Shown in pieces: positions 25,129 to 35,195 of a stretch of DNA of 64,000 bases. The DNA lies in assembly GCF_016808095.1 (NCBI RefSeq), contig NC_068974.1, forward strand, positions 22,614,825-22,678,824. The letters run 5' to 3'. A program made the translations under genes and the position numbers. Under the pieces are notes generated by a model. That model made no database searches. It was not told where the DNA came from and saw only the letters and a program-made list of their open reading frames with translations. Source of the DNA: Vigna angularis (taxonomy: Eukaryota; Streptophyta; Magnoliopsida; Fabales; Fabaceae). How positions within the stretch are numbered: position 1 is the stretch's first letter; every line of letters starts with the position of its first letter.

Positions 25129-25814
25129 CTAGTGCATAAATGACCTTTAACGTCATCCCTTAGACGTCGGATCACACAATATCCAACGTAAAAAATTGAC
25201 CGGTGGCTTTTTGGTAAATAAGTTGGCCTTGGCGACGTCGGTTCATGGGGCCCTCGACGTTTAGACGTCGGTTACAGGTGCATAACTGACGTCTATACTT
25301 TAAACCACTTCAATTCGTAGAATTAGACGCCAAAAAGCGAGCGCCAGAATGTGAAAAGTCATTTTTTTCGCCATTCAGACGTCGGATCCCGCGACACCAT
25401 TGTCTAAATATTCATTGAGATGTCGGTCCCCCTTACATCCGACGTTTAAATGGCCTAACAGGGTAGGTGAAAATTTTTTTGGGACGTCGCCTTCCCTTAC
25501 ATCCGAATATTAATTTTTAAATCAAATGGACGTCATAGTAGTGAGGTCCCCGACGTCTAGTCGAGAATAGACGTCGGGCATTGGGGCACCGACGTCTTGA
25601 TTCCTGTTAAGTCAGAAATCGCGAACCCGCGGTTACGCGCACTTCATCGTCTTCCTCCTCGCCTTCTCTTTCCGCGACATTGCATTTCTAGGTGTGTTTT
25701 ATCCCTTTTGAACCGTTTAAACTTACTTTTACTTCGATTAAATTAGTCTTTGATGGATTATCTTCCATTTGAACCGATTAAAATGAGTTTTCGTTGTGTT
25801 TTGGTGCAATTTTT

Positions 25815-26104
25815 CTCGTGTCTTTGGGTAGTGTAGTAGCACCTTCTCCCTTTGCTAGTTTTTTCGTAAGAAAAGCTTGCGTCTTTTGGATCTCTTATAG
25901 CATTTCAAACCAAAACTGAACCTGGGTCCTTGCCTAGTTCTCATGTCATCGTATTCTTTTTCATTGGCGGTTTGAATGGAACTAGGCAAGGACCCAGATT
26001 CGGTTTTCGGTTGAAATGCCATAAGAGATCCAAAAGATGCAAGCTTTTCTTATGAGGAAACTAGCAAAGGAAGAAGGTGCTACTACGCTACCCAAAGACA
26101 CAAG
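25815..26104. repeat. Central long inverted repeat of CACTA-2
   Basis: The left arm is about 25815-25940 and the right arm 25979-26104, with a loop of some 38 bp. The arms end in AACTAGGCAAGGACCC and its complement. A transcript across it would fold into a long hairpin. Confidence 0.88.
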
Positions 26105-26303
26105 CTGTAGTAGACGTCGGTTAATGCCATGTCTGACGTCTATAGTGCCCTTATACGTCGGTTTTGGTGTAATCCGACGTCTTTATAGACGTCAGACTCT
26201 ATAGGTTCGACGTCCCATTAACGTCACCCATAAAGACTTCAGATCGGGATATGACGTTAAAAGCCCAAAATAACATACGTCTAATGCCCTTTCTACACTA
26301 GTG

Positions 26304-26370
26304 ACCCTGAAAGACTTGCATTTCTTTCGAATGGAGGAACTTTCCTGATAAGTTTAGATGAGGAGGCCAT
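26304..26370 (-). pseudogene. Element B: third ORF, 5' end
   Basis: ATG at 26370 opens MASSSKLIRKVPPFERNASLSG, whose frame continues at 23853 once CACTA-2 is removed. It is the natural start because no homologous sequence precedes it. Confidence 0.65.
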
Positions 26371-26863
26371 TGCAGAAGTAGTGGAATATGTAGAGACACT
26401 TTGATACAGATAAGAGTTTTGTGTTACACAACTAAGAAGAAGATTCAGAGCATACAAACATATATATAAGGGCGCGAACAACAATGATTCAATCATGCCC
26501 AATATAAATTTTCAAACATAGAAAGTCCATAACAGAAATTCTTAATCGGTTCCTTTAAAAACAAAGTCGACTTCATGTTTTAACAAACTGATTTCAGAAA
26601 CAAGGAATCACATACACAGAACATATTCGACTCAACACATAATAAAATCAGTTAAAAAACAACACGTAACCATATTTTTACAGAAACAATCAAACAATCA
26701 GACATACAACACACATGCATTTGACAATCAATCATACAAACAATTATTATGCATGATGCAATGAAAATACAACAATTACCACTTTTAGAATCTCAAGAAT
26801 TTTTTATTTCATCATGGTAGTTCATCCTTGAGTTGAATACTGCTTCACCAGCTTCTACTCATT
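26371..26863 (-). other. Element B: spacer where pol is expected
   Basis: The sequence from the gag stop (26864-26866) to the third ORF is only about 490 bp, AT-rich and non-coding. No protease, integrase, RT or RNase H remnant is visible. Pol was deleted, or this lineage never carried it. Confidence 0.65.
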
Positions 26864-26948
26864 TCATTCAAAATAATTAAAAGGTTTTGATGCGGGTACC
26901 CATTTAAACTTAGGTCCTGTCTTGTTAGTAGTAGGAGGCTATTCCTTG
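26864..26948 (-). pseudogene. Element B: gag, last codons
   Basis: The minus strand reads NKTGPKFKWVPASKP and stops at 26864-26866. This is the usual copia gag end, cut off from the rest by the C array. An in-frame TAG precedes it. Confidence 0.7.
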
Positions 26949-26953
26949 GGAAC

Positions 26954-28442
26954 TGTTGAGACCTCGGCAAGAGTACCGAATCGTACAAGTAATAAACCGA
27001 TAAGTCCGGAAATCGTTTTCCCAAGAGATTTGTTTCGATTCACAGATTGTTAAAGTTTACTAATTTAGCGATTAATAAACGTATTTTTATCACACAATTA
27101 AGATTCACATACAGATGAAATTAAAGTGGTAAAAACAGATGAATTAAAGTTCACTGGGGTTGAAATTCAAGTTCATCACTCCGGTAATTTTCTACTAACA
27201 CAATTCCTCAAAATTAAGCATCGACATTCTAGGCGCATGCAGCCTCTGATCCCTCAGATGACAGTTCATAATCACTCAAACTAAATTACTAATCCCTTAG
27301 CTAATTCAGTTATCAGATTTGCCTTAAACACAATGTCACAGATGACTAAAAATTCCCTCCTATGTCTAGGACTCGAAATCCTTTAGCAGTTCTATCATAG
27401 GTCCGCGGTCTCATACATTTCCCAATGATTTAACCGTTCAAATAGTTCAGATTCCCATCATAGGCATGAATAATAAAGATAGAACACATAATTCAAACAA
27501 GTTCATGCATTAATAAAGAAATTACACAAAAGTTCAGAAATTTACTCTCAACCCCAGTGAAATGGAGTTCTAGCTACACATATACATCACAGAAGCGATA
27601 AACGATGGATTGGATGGTAGAAAGTGGTGATTTTCCACCTTAGAAGCACCCAAAATGAGCTGGACGTGAGCTGCAGAGTCCCCTCTGGACTTCTCCCCTC
27701 CAAGACTGCCTCTCTCTGCCTCTGGATCGCGTTTTTAAAGAGAAGGCTGTAAGTGACTTTTCGCTGGGCGAACAACGTCCGTTCGCTGGGCGAGCGTCTT
27801 GCTGGACGAGCGTCCTAGCTCGCTGGGCGAGCGTCCTACTGTTGAGTCACGAGCATCCACACGCTGGGCGAGCGTCCACACGCTGGGCGAGCGTCCACTT
27901 CTCGCTGGGCAAGCGTCTCGTTGGACGAGCGTTCACAGCTTGCTGGGCGAGCGTCTACTGTTGATTCACGGGCGTCCACTCGCTGGACGAGCGTCCACAG
28001 CTCGCTGGGCGAGCGTCTCGCTGGACGAGCGTTCACAGCTTGCTGGGCGAGCGTCTACTGTTGATTCACGGGCGTCCACTCGCTGGACGAGCGTCCGCGC
28101 TGGACTTCTTGGCTGGACGAGCGTCGCTAGGCGATGAACATTCGTTCGCTGGGTGATGAGCGTCCGCTCTCTGGACGAGCGTCCGTTCGCTGGGCGAACG
28201 TCCGTTCTCGCTGGCTTGGTTATTTCATCCTTCTGACAGGCAAATGACGCACTCCAAGTCTTTGATAGTATCCAATCCTTATTCTACTTTGAAAATAACA
28301 AACAAAAGCATCAAAACACATTTAAATAGTCGAAATTATACTTATATCAACAATTATATACTTTTCATGAGAATTAACACTAAAACTTATTCAAAAGCAC
28401 AACAATTTAAGGAACAAAAACAAGTAAAGTTTACACCTATCA
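26954..28442 (-). repeat. C array: LTR 1 (left)
   Basis: The 1489-bp LTR runs TGTTGAGACC...CCTATCA. Diagnostic variants are GCAAGAGTACCG at the left end and AATAGTCG near the right end. It contains the GC-rich minisatellite at 27761-28213. Confidence 0.95.
27761..28213. repeat. GC-rich minisatellite in C LTR 1
   Basis: Units related to CGCTGGGCGAGCGTC and CGCTGGACGAGCGTCC are repeated more than 20 times in an otherwise AT-rich LTR. Long ORFs in either strand here come from the repeat and are not genes. Confidence 0.9.
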
Positions 28443-29629
28443 AACTCTCCCAAACTTATATATTTTCATGTCCTCATGAAAATAAACAAAAACAATAAAA
28501 AAAACGAACCCAACAAAGCAGTTAGTATTCCATCACATAATCTCTGTCACAAAAGTAAGGATTGTACCTATACCTCCAAATATTCAGATCAAATGTTATA
28601 ACTTCTATATTGACAAGTTCTTGAATCCAAAATGATAAGACAACTAGAAAAAGAATAAAAGCACAATGCTCAATCAGTGTTTATCTCAACCTGCAAGTGT
28701 TTACAACTTCAATTCATACTCAGATTGTCATCAACTACTTCCTCAACTTTTGCAAGTCATCTCATAAACAATTCACACATTCTGATTTAAATCAAAAGGA
28801 CTTTCTCAGGTTATAACTTGGCTTGGCTAGAAGAAACATGGTTTTACAGGAAAACAAAACAACACTAAATAAAAGGAGAACAAGAACATAACAACATTGA
28901 AACTTTATTTATCAACTACCTCTTCATTCTTCACATAACGCATTGAAATAATTTTTTTTTTATTCAAACAACGTTTTTCATCAGTTTAAGACTCAACTGA
29001 TTATGATTTCCCCTAAACTTAATTTCTACCTAACTCTTGACAAATATGCTTCTTGTTCTCTTCTTCTAGAGTGTTGGATAAGGTAGATTGTTCTGTAATA
29101 AGTTCAGGGTTCACAAAAAATATATATAAGGCTCAGACAGGATAACAAAGGATGAATATTCACATATGGGTAGTCATCTGGCCAAGTAGTTAATTTCAAT
29201 AACAAACAATTGCCTTTCTCATTTCTAAACCAGAATGCATCTGTATTAATAAGAATTATGCAAAAGCCGAATTCATAGCAATAACAACTTCTCACTTGCT
29301 CTCAAAGCTTTCTCAGTACACTCAGATATTCAACTTCTGGGTCACAATCAATCAAATTCAAGAATAATTCATATATAATCATAACACAAGTTCTAAAACT
29401 CAGATTTTGCAATAACAATCCCACAATCATGGACAGAATTCAAAACTCAAATTCAAAATTCAAACACACATTTCACAATCAAATCAGTGCAGAAACATAA
29501 TTCAATCCACACAACCAAACAGATTCAGATTCAATCCACACAACCAAAAGAACTGAAAACATAAATAGATAGAGTTAGAAAGCTGGGTTGCCTCCTAGTA
29601 AGTGCTTGTTTAACGTCTTTAGCTTGACA
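28443..29629 (-). other. C unit 1: 3' untranslated region
   Basis: The polypurine tract complement AACTCTCCCAAACTT is at 28443-28457. The rest is non-coding. Near the ORF end the minus strand reads AAGACGTTAAACAAGC and then GGAGGCAACCCAG, a phrase that follows the coding region in Athila elements. Confidence 0.7.
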
Positions 29630-32341
29630 CTAAGAAGCTCTCTGTGGTTGAGCCAATGGTTTGAAATCATCCTTCATGAATATTATATGCATGAAATAAG
29701 AAGAAGGACTTATTGCTTTCAGATCAGAATTTGAACAACCTACAGCTCCTTTGTCCACTTTCAAGAATTCAATCAACTTTTCTCCCTCTAGAGTGGATAA
29801 AGCATTGCTGATGATCACAGGTTTATTGTCATCTTTGTCAAGAAAAGCATACTTCAAATGTGAAAGTAGCAACTTCAAGTCCAGCTTCTTTTCTTTTTTC
29901 TCTTCTTCATCAGATGGAATCTCCTTCAAAGCATCTAGACTTTGTATACATTCATCAATTAATTTCTCTTCATCTACAAGTAAAAATTCACAAGCATCAA
30001 CAAGAGTTCTTTCAAGAGGTGATGATATATGCATCGTCTTCTGTGCCATCATGCAGACTTCCTCAAGCTCATCAGTTTGAAAGCATGTATCTTCATCATT
30101 TGGGTGAGACATTGCTTCAAAAACATTGAAATTTACTTCTTCATTCTCAACTCTCAATTTAAGCTTTCCATCATCAACATCAATCAACACTCGAGCAGTC
30201 TTCATGAATGGCCTTCCCAAAATCAAAGGAATTTCTTTATCCTCTTCCATTTCCATGACAACAAAATCCACTGGAAATAAGAATTTATCTACCTTTACCA
30301 GAACATCTTCTACTACTCCATGCGGATATTTGATTGATCTGTCTGCCAATTGTAGAGTCATGCGTGTGGGCTTCAACTCTAATTCTCCAATCTTCTTAAA
30401 CATTGACAGAGGCATAAGATTGATGCTGGCTCCAAGATCAATTAACGCCTTCCCAATAGCCAGTTTACCAATGATGCATGGAATTGTAAAACTACCTGGA
30501 TCTTTAAACTTTGGTGGAAGCAACTTCTGAATGATAGCACTGCATTGGCCCTGTACTTCTATAGTTTCTTCCTCAATATACTTTTTCTTCTTCGTGAGCA
30601 CATCTTTCATGAATTTCGAATAAGCAGGTATTTGTTTCAGTGCTTCTGAGAAGGGCATCTTGATTTCCAACTTCTTGAAAATATCAATGAAACTCCTGAA
30701 CTGTTTTTCCTTCTCGTTTCTAGAGAAAACCTTTGGATATGGAAGAGGTTTCTCATACATCTGTTCTTTCTTTTTCTCTCCCTCTCTCACTTTTTCACTT
30801 TCTCTATCCTCTTTCTCTTCTTCTTCAACTCCCTGTTTACTCATCTCATCTTTTTCTTCACCCACTTTTTTCTCAATCTCTCTTTCTTTCAGAATTCTTC
30901 CTGACCTTGTAGTAATAAGATTGCAGTCTTCCTTTGGATTTACTTCAGTGTTTGCCCCAAAGTCCTTCTCTGGTTTTTCTTCCAACTTCTTAGCTAATTG
31001 ACCCACCTGAATCTCCAAATTTTGAAGTGAGGCTTCTGTACTTTTATGGTTGGAGATTGATACCTGCATAAACTGCTGAAGAGTTTCTTCTAGTTTTGAA
31101 GTTTTGTCTGTCAGAGTAGGTTGTTGCTGAAAGTTCTGTGGAGATGGTCTGTTGAACGGAACAGCTTGTCCCATACTTGGATGAGGTCTCCATGCTTGAT
31201 TAAAACTTTGACCTTGATTATAATTCGTCCGAAGACCTTGATTTCCCATATAATTTACTTCTTCGTGAGACATGCTTTGCACTACACATTGACCATTGTT
31301 ATGGTTTCCTCCGCATAATTCACATCTTTGAAAACTCTGATGTTGAGCTTGAGAAACATTCTGCAGTTCTTTAGGTAGCTGAGATAACTTCTTCATTAAT
31401 GTCTCAAGTTGCTGAGTCATAATCTTGTTCTGAGCTAGTAAAGCATCTTGAGATTGAAGCTGAAGAACACCTTTTTGTTGAAATTGGGCTCTTTCCCTTT
31501 GAACTTCATTATCATTTGCAGCCATGTTTTCAATCAGTTCATGTGCATCTTCAGGCGTCTTCCATCTGATATTACCTCCAGTTGATGCATCTAACATTAA
31601 CTTTGTTTGGGATTTCAGCCCTCCAAGAAACAGATTTAACAGTGTAGGCTCATCAAATCCATGAGTAGGGGTTTTTCTCAGTAGGCCTTTGAATCTATCC
31701 CATGCTTGACCTAGAGTTTCATCAGCATCTTGTTGAAAAGACGAGATCTCCTGCTTTCCCTTATTGACTTTGGACTGAGGGAAGAACTTATTCAGAAATT
31801 TTGCAACTACATCATCCCAGACTGTCCGACTATTCTCTGGAAAGGAATTTAGCCACATTTTTGCATTACCAGCCAATGAGAATGGAAATAAGCTGAGTCG
31901 GATTGCTTCATCTGGAACCTGATGAATCCTAACTGTATTACAGATCTCCATGAAAGTAGCCAAGTGAGTGTATGGATTTTCGTGGGATAATCCATGAAAT
32001 TGATTGTTCTGCACTAGATGAATAAGAGCTGGCTTCATCTCCATGTTAGCAGCATTCACCACTGGTCTTGCAATACTGTTGAAGTGCAGAGGTCCTGAGA
32101 AAGTATTATAATATGCAAGAGTATGTCTTCCTTGCCCAGAACCTTCTCCAGTACGATTATCTTCCATTTCTTCTTTTTCTTGCCCAGATGAAAAGTCAAG
32201 AATTTCTTCAAAAATAGCAGAGGCTTCTCTGGATTCTCTACTTTGTCTTCTCCTTCTACTGTTGTTCCTTCGAGCAGTTCTTTCAATTTCCGGATCAAAA
32301 AGTAGATTTTCAACCTGTTCTCTGCTTCTCATACAAAACAC
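29630..32341 (-). CDS. C unit 1: gag-protease polyprotein (903 aa)
   Basis: This intact ORF begins MFCMRSREQVENL. The retrotransposon gag domain is at about 110-240 (LSLFPFSLAGNAKMWLNSFP). A zinc knuckle-like CELCGGNHNNGQC is at about 340-352, and a Lys/Glu-rich linker at about 470-540. The retropepsin-like site ALIDLGASINLMP is at about 631-643, followed by ILGRPFMKTARVLIDV. The last 100 residues match the region leading into RT (LLSHLKYAFLDKDDNKPVIIS), but the frame stops before any RT motif. RT, RNase H and integrase are absent, so mobilisation would need an autonomous Athila element. The protein would form the particle and process it. The translation is identical to unit 2, which argues for recent duplication. 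There are no other genes in the unit. Confidence 0.93.
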   Translation of the reverse strand: MFCMRSREQVENLLFDPEIERTARRNNSRRRRQSRESREASAIFEEILDFSSGQEKEEMEDNRTGEGSGQGRHTLAYYNTFSGPLHFNSIARPVVNAANMEMKPALIHLVQNNQFHGLSHENPYTHLATFMEICNTVRIHQVPDEAIRLSLFPFSLAGNAKMWLNSFPENSRTVWDDVVAKFLNKFFPQSKVNKGKQEISSFQQDADETLGQAWDRFKGLLRKTPTHGFDEPTLLNLFLGGLKSQTKLMLDASTGGNIRWKTPEDAHELIENMAANDNEVQRERAQFQQKGVLQLQSQDALLAQNKIMTQQLETLMKKLSQLPKELQNVSQAQHQSFQRCELCGGNHNNGQCVVQSMSHEEVNYMGNQGLRTNYNQGQSFNQAWRPHPSMGQAVPFNRPSPQNFQQQPTLTDKTSKLEETLQQFMQVSISNHKSTEASLQNLEIQVGQLAKKLEEKPEKDFGANTEVNPKEDCNLITTRSGRILKEREIEKKVGEEKDEMSKQGVEEEEKEDRESEKVREGEKKKEQMYEKPLPYPKVFSRNEKEKQFRSFIDIFKKLEIKMPFSEALKQIPAYSKFMKDVLTKKKKYIEEETIEVQGQCSAIIQKLLPPKFKDPGSFTIPCIIGKLAIGKALIDLGASINLMPLSMFKKIGELELKPTRMTLQLADRSIKYPHGVVEDVLVKVDKFLFPVDFVVMEMEEDKEIPLILGRPFMKTARVLIDVDDGKLKLRVENEEVNFNVFEAMSHPNDEDTCFQTDELEEVCMMAQKTMHISSPLERTLVDACEFLLVDEEKLIDECIQSLDALKEIPSDEEEKKEKKLDLKLLLSHLKYAFLDKDDNKPVIISNALSTLEGEKLIEFLKVDKGAVGCSNSDLKAISPSSYFMHIIFMKDDFKPLAQPQRAS

Positions 32342-32498
32342 AAACTAAAAAGAAACAATCCAAAAAGACACAATTTCTACAGACAATAACAAATATGCAC
32401 AAAAGTTGAAATAAGATCACAATAAACACTTAAACAAAAGATAGCTAAAATCAACTAAACCAGATAAACAACAAACAATCAACGAAAACAAAAACAAA
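32342..32498 (-). other. C unit 1: 5' leader
   Basis: A-rich leader (as read on the plus strand) between the PBS and the gag start. A packaging role is possible but nothing specific is visible. Confidence 0.5.
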
Positions 32499-32516
32499 TC
32501 CCCGGCAACGGCGCCA
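32499..32516 (-). other. C unit 1: primer binding site
   Basis: The minus strand reads TGGCGCCGTTGCCGGGGA, the tRNA-Asp-complementary PBS of Athila-like elements. It lies 6 bp from the LTR border. Confidence 0.9.
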
Positions 32517-32522
32517 AAAACT

Positions 32523-34007
32523 TGTTGAGACCTCGGCAAGCGTACTGAATCGTACAAGTAATAAACCGATAAGTCCGGAAATCGTTTTCCCAAGAGATTT
32601 GTTTCGATTCACAGATTGTTAAAGTTTACTAATTTAGCGATTAATAAACATATTTTTATCACACAATTAAGATTCACATATAGATGAAATTAAAGTGGTA
32701 AAAACAGATGAATTAAAGTTCACTGGGGTTGAAATTCAAGTTCATCACTCCGGTAATTTTCTACTAACACAATTCCTCAAAATTAAGCATCGACATTCTA
32801 GGCGCATGCAGCCTCTGATCCCTCAGATGACAGTTCATAATCACTCAAACTAAATTACTAATCCCTTAGCTAATTCAGTTATCAGATTTGCCTTAAACAC
32901 AATGTCACAGATGACTAAAAATTCCCTCCTATGTCTAGGACTCGAAATCCTTTAGCAGTTCTATCCTAGGTCCGCGGTCTCATACATTTCCCAATGATTT
33001 AACCGTTCAAATAGTTCAGATTCCCATCATAGGCATGAATAATAAAGATAGAACACATAATTCAAACAAGTTCATGCATTAATAAAGAAATTACACAAAA
33101 GTTCAGAAATTTACTCTCAACCCCAGTGAAATGGAGTTCTAGCTACATACATCACAGAAGCGACAAACGATGGATTGGATGGTAGAAAGTGGTGATTTTC
33201 CACCTTAGAAGCACCCAAAATGAGCTGGACGTGAGCTGCAGAGTCCCCTCTGGACTTCTCCCCTCCAAGACTGCCTCTCTCTGCCTCTAAATCGCGTTTT
33301 TAAAGAGAAGGCTGTAAGTGACTTTTCGCTGGGCGAACAGCGTCCGTTCGCTGGGCGAGCGTCTCGCTGGACGAGCGTCCTAGCTCGCTGGGCGAGCGTC
33401 CTACTGTTGAGTCACGAGCATCCACACGCTGGGCGAGCGTCCACACGCTGGGCGAGCGTCCACTTCTCGCTGGGCAAGCGTCTCGTTGGACGAGCGTTCA
33501 CAGCTTGCTGGGCGAGCGTCTACTGTTGATTCACGGGCGTCCACTCGCTGGACGAGCGTCCACAGCTCGCTGGGCGAGCGTCTCGCTGGACGAGCGTTCA
33601 CAGCTTGCTGGGCGAGCGTCTACTGTTGATTCACGGGCGTCCACTCGCTGGACGAGCGTCCGCGCTGGACTTCTTGGCTGGACGAGCGTCGCTAGGCGAT
33701 GAACATTCGTTCGCTGGGTGACGAGCGTCTGCTCTCTGGACGAGCGTCCGTTCGCTGGGCGAACGTCCGTTCTCGCTGGCTTGGTTATTTCATCCTTCTG
33801 ACAGGCAAATGACGCACTCCAAGTCTTTGATAGTATCCAATCCTTATTCTACTTTGAAAATAACAAACAAAAGCATCAAAACACATTTAAATAGTCGAAA
33901 TTATACTTATATCAACAATTATATACTTTTCATGAGAATTAACACTAAAACTTATTCAAAAGCACAACAATTTAAGGAACAAAAACAAGTAAAGTTTACA
34001 CCTATCA
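32523..34007 (-). repeat. C array: LTR 2 (middle, mosaic)
   Basis: The 1485-bp LTR carries LTR 3 variants in its left part (GCAAGCGTACTG, CACATATAG, CTATCCTAGG, GAACAGCG) and LTR 1 variants in its right part (GAGCATCC, the duplicated CACACGCTGGGCGAGC unit, GACGCACTCC, AATAGTCG). It serves as 5' LTR of unit 1 and 3' LTR of unit 2. The minisatellite is at 33325-33780. Confidence 0.93.
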
Positions 34008-35195
34008 AACTCTCCCAAACTTATATATTTTCATGTCCTCATGAAAATAAACAAAAACAATAAAAAAAAACGAACCCAACAAAGCAGTTAGTATTCCATC
34101 ACATAATCTCTGTCACAAAAGTAAGGATTGTACCTATACCTCCAAATATTCAGATCAAATGTTATAACTTCTATATTGACAAGTTCTTGAATCCAAAATG
34201 ATAAGACAACTAGAAAAAGAATAAAAGCACAATGCTCAATCAGTGTTTATCTCAACCTGCAAGTGTTTACAACTTCAATTCATACTCAGATTGTCATCAA
34301 CTACTTCCTCAACTTTTGCAAGTCATCTCATAAACAATTCACACATTCTGATTTAAATCAAAAGGACTTTCTCAGGTTATAACTTGGCTTGGCTAGAAGA
34401 AACATGGTTTTACAGGAAAACAAAACAACACTAAATAAAAGGAGAACAAGAACATAACAACATTGAAACTTTATTTATCAACTACCTCTTCATTCTTCAC
34501 ATAACGCATTGAAATAATTTTTTTTTTATTCAAACAACGTTTTTCATCAGTTTAAGACTCAACTGATTATGATTTCCCCTAAACTTAATTTCTACCTAAC
34601 TCTTGACAAATATGCTTCTTGTTCTCTTCTTCTAGAGTGTTGGATAAGGTAGATTGTTCTGTAATAAGTTCAGGGTTCACAAAAAATATATATAAGGCTC
34701 AGACAGGATAACAAAGGATGGATATTCACATATGGGTAGTCATCTGGCCAAGTAGTTAATTTCAACAACAAACAATTGCCTTTCTCATTTCTAAACCAGA
34801 ATGCATCTGTATTAATAAGAATTATGCAAAAGCCGAATTCATAGCAATAACAACTTCTCACTTGCTCTCAAAGCTTTCTCAGTACACTCAGATATTCAAC
34901 TTCTGGGTCACAATCAATCAGATTCAAGAATAATTCATATATAATCATAACACAAGTTCTAAAACTCAGATTTTGCAATAACAATCCCACAATCATGGAC
35001 AGAATTCAAAACTCAAATTCAAAATTCAAACACACATTTCACAATCAAATCAGTGCAGAAACATAATTCAATCCACACAACCAAACAGATTCAGATTCAA
35101 TCCACACAACCAAAAGAACTGAAAACATAAATAGATAGAGTTAGAAAGCTGGGTTGCCTCCTAGTAAGTGCTTGTTTAACGTCTTTAGCTTGACA
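34008..35195 (-). other. C unit 2: 3' untranslated region
   Basis: Same as 28443-29629 with a few differences (for example one extra A in the run near 34063 and GGATGGATATT for GGATGAATATT). It contains the polypurine tract complement at 34008-34022. Confidence 0.7.

Larger units (their letters stand above)
23857..26303. mobile_element. CACTA-2: non-autonomous CACTA element split by solo LTR 2, TSD ACC
   Basis: The left tip CACTAGT is at 23857-23863. The element resumes at 25134 (GCATAAATGACC) and ends ACTAGTG at 26303. Flanks are ACC at 23854-23856 and 26304-26306. Without the LTR and its duplication it is 1177 bp. It has the same GACGTC subterminal motifs and central inverted repeat as CACTA-1. 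Its insertion in the third ORF of B is exact: the frame joins as SLSG-WISDSTARERF. Confidence 0.9.

Noticed and set aside
27799..28137. Open frames of 112 and 66 codons, repeated at 33401-33702 and 38870-39272
   Set aside because: They translate the GC-rich LTR minisatellite. The repetitive Arg/Ser/Ala composition is not a protein.
29751..31318. Plus-strand open frames opposite the C gag ORF (and again at 35317-36884)
   Set aside because: Antisense shadows of the 903-codon gag-protease frame, Ser/Phe-rich because they mirror Glu/Lys codons.
32499..32516. Possible tRNA-related gene
   Set aside because: Only an 18-base match complementary to a tRNA 3' end at an LTR border: a primer binding site, not a tRNA gene.
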